A stretch of DNA of 14,030 nucleotides from Neolecta irregularis DAH-3 (Eukaryota > Ascomycota > Neolectomycetes > Neolectales > Neolectaceae). Positions 9,584 to 14,030 of this stretch are shown piece by piece (the stretch's first letter is position 1; each line of letters starts with the position of its first letter). A program made the position numbers and the translations under genes. Below the pieces are notes generated by a model. The model was given only the letters and a program-made list of their open reading frames with translations, searched no databases and was not told where the DNA came from. The DNA is taken from NCBI GenBank assembly GCA_001929475.1, contig LXFE01001471.1, forward strand, positions 1 through 14,030. The letters run 5' to 3'.

Positions 9584-10986
9584 ATGTTGCCGAAGCTCTT
9601 CTTGCTCTTTGTGTCTTTGGCAACGGGGCATTTCACAGACACCACAGATGATCATCCACACACTGGCGTCACTTACACTGGTCCGCGCCAAAGATTTTTT
9701 CTCGAGGACATAACGGACGACCAGGATGTAATAGATTTCTGTGAAAGGAAATGCCTTAAGGCCAAATATTTCTGCAAAGCGTTCATCGTTTTTAACATAT
9801 ACGACTCGACATTTCACTGCGAACTGTTTGGGAAGCCGATATCACAATTACACGTTAAAGATGCACCTTACAACCTAAAGATATTCGAGTACGTGCTTGT
9901 GGCTGAAGGTGATTTTGATTATCTAGGCTTTTTGAATCAGAACAAGTCGAACCTGTTGTGGAGAGATTTTCTCTTGATCATCATCCAGAATCCCAGTGGA
10001 TCAGCCGTCTTGAAAAGGGGTATGGTCTCAACCTTAATGAGTATGGAATATATTCAAAGGGCTTCTTCGAGAATGTCATAAAGGTTTGCAAACCTGCCAT
10101 GAATAGCAAACCATCAACAGCACTCGCTAGAAATATCAATCAAAAAGCATTTTCTGACCTTGTGGCATTTTCTGGCCACAAGATCTTGGAGGGAGTCAAA
10201 TCACATTCAGAATCCTTTGCAAAGGTTGTGTTTACTTTTCTGGATATATTCTGCCCGCATATTCGCACAGACATAAAGATTAGTTACGATCCAAGCGAAA
10301 CCCAGCTTTCCATCCGTGGACCGGATATCGACATACTTGTCGTTTATTTCGGGATTCGGGATTATGCGATAATACGAGACGCGCCTAACAAACCAGCAGA
10401 GCCTTTGATGGTTTATGTATCAAATAGCCGGCGAAAAGTATGGGATCGCTACTACGTTGACGGTAACTAGGACGACGAAGACGACGACGTTGAGGACGAT
10501 GTTGACAGCGACGACGAAGAGGACGACGTTGACAGCGACGACGTTTCCTCTGACGATGTAGACGGTGACGATGACGATGACAGCGTTGACTCTGAAAGCA
10601 TTTCTGACCGTGTTGACTCTGATGAAGAATACGACGGCTACGAAGACCACGACATCGTGGCACTGTTTCAAGAAGCAATGAAGACAAACTCCCAGTCTGA
10701 CAATGTTAAATATGAACTCTTCGATTACGATCCCTCCCGGGACATTGATGGACAAGATCGAGCTATAATGATATTGAACTACGTTCTACACTCACTTCTT
10801 GAACCTGAAAAGTATTTACATATCAATCATCCAAATGGAGGTGAGCTTATATTCTATCGAGACCTGGTAACTGCTGTGCTCTCCAAGGTTTATGACAAGG
10901 CTGATATAACTACGTCTAAATCCAGGCTGTACTCAAAAACCAAGGCGAAGCAGTATGATGACCTCTCAATCATTGCACACCATTAA
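9584..10986 (+). CDS. Secreted protein with PAN-like cysteine motif and Asp-rich tail (candidate effector, unknown function)
   Basis: I do not recognise this protein. The best model has exons 9584-9888, 9927-10437 and 10471-10986, giving 443 aa. Residues 1-15 (MLPKLFLLFVSLATG) are a clear signal peptide. Residues 16-85 contain HTGVTYTGPRQRF and four cysteines (C53, C57, C64, C79) in the arrangement FCxxxC..YFCKAF..HCELFG, reminiscent of a PAN/apple core. Residues 103-272 are mixed polar sequence without a recognised domain. Residues 273-333 are dominated by Asp/Glu/Ser, encoded by GAC/GAT-GTT triplet runs, and a charged C-terminal part follows (DIDGQDRAIMILNYVLHSLL). The introns are 38 nt (GTACGT donor, needed to change frame) and 33 nt (GTATGG..TAG, in frame). 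A GTGATT donor at 9906 with acceptor at 9937 (32 nt) is an alternative for the first. AATAAA at 11086-11091 follows. A truncated paralog lies upstream. Secretion is well supported; an effector role is inference from the setting. Confidence 0.65.
10438..10470 (+). other. 33-nt in-frame intron whose acceptor TAG is also an in-frame stop
   Basis: The intron runs GTATGG to GGTAACTAG, is 33 nt (11 codons) and is phase 0. The acceptor TAG lies in the reading frame, so a retained intron ends the protein at 283 aa without the acidic tail. Open frame resumes at once after the TAG and continues for 171 codons. That supports either splicing or a recent stop mutation. Confidence 0.55.
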
Positions 10987-11688
10987 TAATACTCAAATGT
11001 ATGTTATCAAAGGTGGGAGGTTTCTTGTCTTGGTTTTAATGTTTATGTACGCTCCGAGGTAGCTTTTGTAAGTGGACGATTTTTCAATAAAACAATTCTA
11101 CGACCCGTTTCTCCCGCCCTGAGCATAGCTTGTGGAGCAGCGCGTTTGTGAGAAAAGCATTGGCTGTGAGGTGGCGTCAAACCTTCATGAATCTTTCTTC
11201 ATCCTGTAATGCGTCTATTAGTCTGAAGCAGGGAGGAATTTGGTGTATCAAGAGAGGGCCAAGTTTGAGAGTGTGTATCGCAATCTACACTCAAAGATTT
11301 TGTCCCTTGTGATGTCACGAGCCCCGTAAGAGCTGTGATGTGGAGAGGCTGGTTGTGAGTCCATATTATGCGTCAATTGAGAAAATAAATGTTCATCGTC
11401 ATGTTGCGCACCTCCCATAGAGGGTAGCGTCGGGTCACCCAGTGGCGAGGCCGCGAGACCAAGGTAATATTGAGGTCGTTTATTGCCAACCATTTCAGGG
11501 ACTGGAATTGCACCTTTTTGCATAATAAACGGACTTTTACATATTCATCAGTCAAATATGCTACATCAGCCAATACACCCATATTACTTGGAAACACTAG
11601 AAGAAACTGGAAACAAAGAGTACCTTGAACCGAACGAGTCTAACAGGAGCAATGTATTCCACCGGCGATTGATAATAAACTCCTGATA
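10987..11688. other. Intergenic region, secreted gene 3' end to RDS3 3' end
   Basis: These 702 nt separate convergent genes. AATAAA at 11086-11091 is a likely poly(A) signal for the upstream gene. Several 60-90-codon open frames are present on both strands, but none resembles a family and none has supporting splice structure. Confidence 0.5.
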
Positions 11689-12125
11689 TCACCGATAACT
11701 AGTGGACCCACCCATTGAAAACTTAAGTCGTTTCTTTTCATAAAACAAGTCTGTGCGCGAGGAGCCCAAATTAATAATCTAGGGGAGCAATAAGCAGGGG
11801 AAATTATTATGGGAAGAACATACTTTGACACAGCCGTCTCTGTCTTTCTCGAGCCTTGTGCATTCTGCGCAGTAGTAGGCATCAGAAATTCCTTGGCCGC
11901 CGCAGATTATGCATTTTCCGGCGTACTGGCCGAAAGAGCATTCGTCGCAGATTTTCACGAGGGTGGTGGGACGAACGTATGAATCACACACGGGGCATTT
12001 TCCATCGCATTTATCGCAGAGTCTGCCGATGGCTGTGAAGAGTCAGCTTGAGCCAATCCTGGTATTCACTTACAGATGCCGGGCTGTTTCCTGCACATGA
12101 TGAGATCTGGGTGATGGCGGGACAT
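11689..12125 (-). CDS. RDS3: SF3b splicing subunit RDS3/PHF5A
   Basis: This small zinc-knot protein of the SF3b complex in U2 snRNP helps form the pocket that holds the branch-point adenosine. Exons 12125-12074, 12032-11824 and 11778-11689 give 116 aa (human PHF5A is 110). It starts [17 protein letters not shown] and has CxxC zinc ligands at C23/C26, C30/C33, C46/C49, C58/C61 and C72/C75. The highly conserved CDSYVRP (Y36 lines the branch-site pocket), [20 protein letters not shown] and EKDRDGC follow. Introns are 41 nt (GTAAGT, CTGAC, CAG) and 45 nt. The C-terminus reads [16 protein letters not shown], as in the family, then ends [13 protein letters not shown] instead of the usual short basic GFKKR-type tail. 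A further 3' splice could change this end. Position 18 is Ser (codon T|CC across the intron) where Ala is usual. Confidence 0.93.
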
Positions 12126-12354
12126 GGTGGAGTTTGTAGGTTGAAATCACGGGGGTGGCAAGGACCAGGGTTTAATACTACGTTACATACAGCGGCCGTG
12201 GACTCGTATGATTTGCCGACTTGTAGTGCCGCGGAGAACTGGATGTATTGCGATCACAAGTCGTATTCCTACGAGATGCAATGCGACCGCCTCGCCGGGG
12301 TACAAGAGACAGCCGAAGGGCCCTCGATCCACGGAAAATCAGTGGAAGTACCCG
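12126..12354. promoter_or_regulatory. Divergent promoter region, RDS3 and small membrane protein
   Basis: 229 nt lie between the RDS3 ATG and the ATG at 12355 on the opposite strand. They are rather GC-rich, with no obvious TATA box, and would serve both genes if the right-hand one is real. Confidence 0.35.
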
Positions 12355-12623
12355 ATGAGCTCGCTGATTGCCGACTATGCGCATGCGGCTGTTGTATATG
12401 GGATCATTGGCGTTTCAAGTATGGCTGTCTGGATGGGCGGGGTGTTGATGGGGCAGTCTACTATGCCGTAGTGCTTGTCGATCTGGCGATGGACTTTGCG
12501 CGGAAAACCAGGGCCAAGAAGGCTGCCTATGAGGCGGTAAGTGGGAGTTCCGGGCGTGCTGAGATGCAGAAACAGGCGGGCAGCGAGCGCGAGGCTGGCG
12601 GTGCTGTGGATAGCGTTCTATAG
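12355..12623 (+). CDS. Candidate small single-pass membrane protein, unknown function
   Basis: I do not recognise a family. From the ATG at 12355 the sequence begins MSSLIADYAHAAVVYGIIGV. With introns 12419-12456 (38 nt, GTATGG..GGCAG) and 12537-12575 (39 nt, GTAAGT, GCTGA, CAG), the exons 12355-12418, 12457-12536 and 12576-12623 give 63 aa. The chain then reads IYYAVVLVDL, basic ARKTRAKKAAYEA and an acidic tail ending VDSVL. A hydrophobic stretch at about 11-32 followed by Arg/Lys predicts one membrane span. Both introns match the 33-45 nt size of every other gene here, which is the main support. A different first intron (12456-12511, 56 nt) also keeps frame and gives a similar protein. Confidence 0.45.
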
Positions 12624-12899
12624 CTGTGTCTACTGCTACATATAGTCGCGCGTACTATCAAGCCCAGCTCTACAGGAAGAAGCGGTGCTAGCGAACACGG
12701 ACGTTGCTCTGCGCTTTTCTAATGGCAACCAGTGCAAATGCGCTGCTTGCAATAAGGTGAAAGCACCGTCGCGCACTCTGCGAGTTTTTCTCTTTATGCA
12801 CGCCGTCACGTGACTGGGAAAAACCGCCAGCCTGGTGCCCCACATCGCCCTTTGCGCCCATGAAACAGACGATCCTGCTGCAGGCCCCGTGGAGTTGCG
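12624..12899. other. Spacer without visible gene
   Basis: Mixed-composition DNA with no credible coding frame. It contains GTCACGTGAC (12805-12814), a palindromic CACGTG E-box-like site of unknown relevance. Confidence 0.4.
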
Positions 12900-13095
12900 C
12901 CCCAGTCTCGCTAGCCTCTCCCATCGCTCCCACCTCTCATTGGTCCCTCCCTTCCTGCCCGTTCCCCCTGCCTTCCTGCCTATCCCGTGTGTCTTGCCCG
13001 TCCCGCACGTCTCTCCTCTCCCTTCCCTCCCGCCCGTACTGTGCCGTTCCGTCCGTTCAGCCCGACCCGTCCGTCCCGCCAGCCTCTGCCACAGG
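12900..13095 (-). repeat. Degenerate pyrimidine-rich minisatellite
   Basis: The plus strand is almost all C and T, built from short variants such as CCTTCCTGCCCGT and CCGTCCCGCC. Read on the minus strand it gives GGGCGGGA and GGGACGGGC blocks like those of the purine-rich array at 13715-14022. Repeat units are badly decayed. Long open frames through it on both strands are low-complexity artefacts. Confidence 0.7.
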
Positions 13096-13714
13096 TAAAG
13101 TTGATTCAAAAAGTAATGCCTGACTACAACGTGTCCATCAATCAATCAATCCCAATCCAGGGCCCTTGAATTGATTGATTGAATAATTTTCAACTTTGGA
13201 TTGATTGATTGAAAGTTTCACTGATTGCCAATCAGATTGATGACTTTAATTCAATTTCTGCATCATCCAGTGCTCCAATCTCACCGATTTTGGTACCGTT
13301 GGAAAGCCCTTGTCAAGGCGCATCTGCTTGTAGAAATTATATTTTCCTACAATGTGTTTTGAATGCCGCGTGTTCATGTGCTGCTTCCCCAAGGGTCCCC
13401 CTTTGACTTTCTTGAATTGCATTTTTCGGTAGACCATTAGTTTCACCTTTAAATTCTGATCCTGATAGTTGCTGTTTCATTTGAATCTGTTGGTTGTATA
13501 ACTGTAGATTAATTTCCATTTGCTAGATGTTCTGCCCGCAAGATTCGGCAATGGTCACATGACACCGTGAACTGATTACCCTAAGCCGGAATGCTTGTCG
13601 GGTAAAGACTGAGTATGCAGGGTAGAGATGGGCAGGGCAGGAATATGTTAAAAAGCAAGTATAAATTGCTATATTAGGTATATAATTCCTTATATCTATC
13701 TAAATATTGGCAAG
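13096..13714. other. AT-rich core between opposed minisatellites, with GATT repeats
   Basis: About 620 nt of much lower GC than either flank. ATCAATCAATCAAT at 13137-13150 is inverted relative to two copies of ATTGATTGATTGAA (13170-13183 and 13200-13213), so the left part can fold into a hairpin. The minus strand has overlapping open frames (13519-13246, KYNFYKQMRLDKGF) in two frames, possibly a decayed transposon ORF. I cannot assign it. Confidence 0.4.
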
Positions 13715-14030
13715 GGAACTGACAGGAGGGTGGGCAAGGTGGGCAAAGATGGGCAGGTCAAACAGGCCAACTGGGTACGCAAGACAGGAGCGTGAGGTGG
13801 GCAAGGTAGGAGGGACAGGAGAGGCGGGCAGGAGGGGAGAGACGGGCGGGAAGGGAGAGGCAGGCGGGACGGGACAGTCGGGCGGGACATGACAGGCGGG
13901 CGGGAGGGCGAGGCGGGCAGGACAGATGGGGCGGGCGGGACGAGCGGGACAGGAGAGGCGGGAGGGACAGGAGAGGTGGGCGGGATGGTAGAGGCGGGAG
14001 GGACGGGAGAGGCCGGGGGGATGGGCCATG
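13715..14030 (+). repeat. Purine-rich minisatellite with 18-bp unit, runs off the window end
   Basis: From about 13817 the array is built of 18-bp units close to RGGAGAGGCGGGCGGGAC. The clearest consecutive units are at 13951-13968, 13969-13986, 13987-14004 and 14005-14022. About a dozen units are present, more diverged to the left, with GGTGGGCAAGGTGGGCAA-like blocks before 13800. The array may continue past the window. Its orientation is opposite to the pyrimidine-rich tract at 12900-13095. Confidence 0.8.

Noticed and set aside
11248-11523. 91-codon minus-strand frame downstream of RDS3
   Set aside because: No motif, no splice structure and no similarity that I recognise. It lies in the convergent intergenic region.
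12048-12623. 191-codon plus-strand frame as one gene
   Set aside because: Its first part is antisense to the RDS3 first exon and intron and the RDS3 promoter. Only its 3' part is used, in the spliced small membrane protein model.
12636-13145. 169-codon minus-strand Arg/Gly-rich frame, and the Pro/Ser frames opposite it
   Set aside because: They arise from the stop-poor pyrimidine-rich minisatellite. The peptides are repeat translations.
13696-14029. Pro-rich minus-strand and Gly-rich plus-strand frames
   Set aside because: The 18-bp array is a multiple of three and lacks stop codons in several frames, so these are artefacts.

Overview
The window looks like nuclear DNA of a filamentous ascomycete. 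The evidence is spliceosomal genes with GT..AG introns and CTAAC/CTGAC-like branch sites, a fungal-type ECM14 pseudo-carboxypeptidase, a fungal Sec7-PH protein, a pogo/Fot1-like transposase fragment and an LTR. I cannot place it to class from sequence alone. The housekeeping genes are clear, but most are broken into several frames by introns. I rebuilt the exons by hand from frame continuity, splice signals and known family sequence.

Layout, left to right. The 3' part of MED22 (+, 1-353) is followed by dihydrofolate reductase (+, 666-1302). ECM14 (-, 1494-3348, ten exons) converges tail-to-tail on DHFR. A gene-poor 1.7 kb stretch (3349-5070) leads to a large Arf-GEF with Sec7 and PH domains (+, 5071-8141, four exons). 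Next is an accessory island (about 8350-11000). It holds a fragment of a pogo-type transposase helix-turn-helix, a truncated paralog of a secreted cysteine-containing protein, a solo LTR with a 5-bp target duplication, and the full-length secreted gene (+, 9584-10986), which ends in an unusual Asp-rich tail. RDS3/PHF5A, an SF3b splicing subunit, follows on the minus strand (11689-12125), divergent from a candidate 63-residue membrane protein (12355-12623). The right end (12900-14030) is a pyrimidine-rich degenerate minisatellite, an AT-rich core and a purine-rich 18-bp minisatellite in opposite orientation.

The most striking feature is intron size. All 21 introns that I could place are 33-45 nt (median 38), well below the usual 50-80 nt of filamentous ascomycetes. 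One is a 37-nt GC-AG intron. Another is a 33-nt in-frame intron whose own TAG acceptor would act as a stop codon if it were retained. The window also encodes RDS3, part of the machinery that recognises branch sites.

The genes do not form a pathway. They are independent housekeeping loci (transcription Mediator, folate metabolism, cell wall/secretory pathway, Arf trafficking, splicing), with a transposon-disturbed, probably lineage-specific secreted-protein locus inserted among them.
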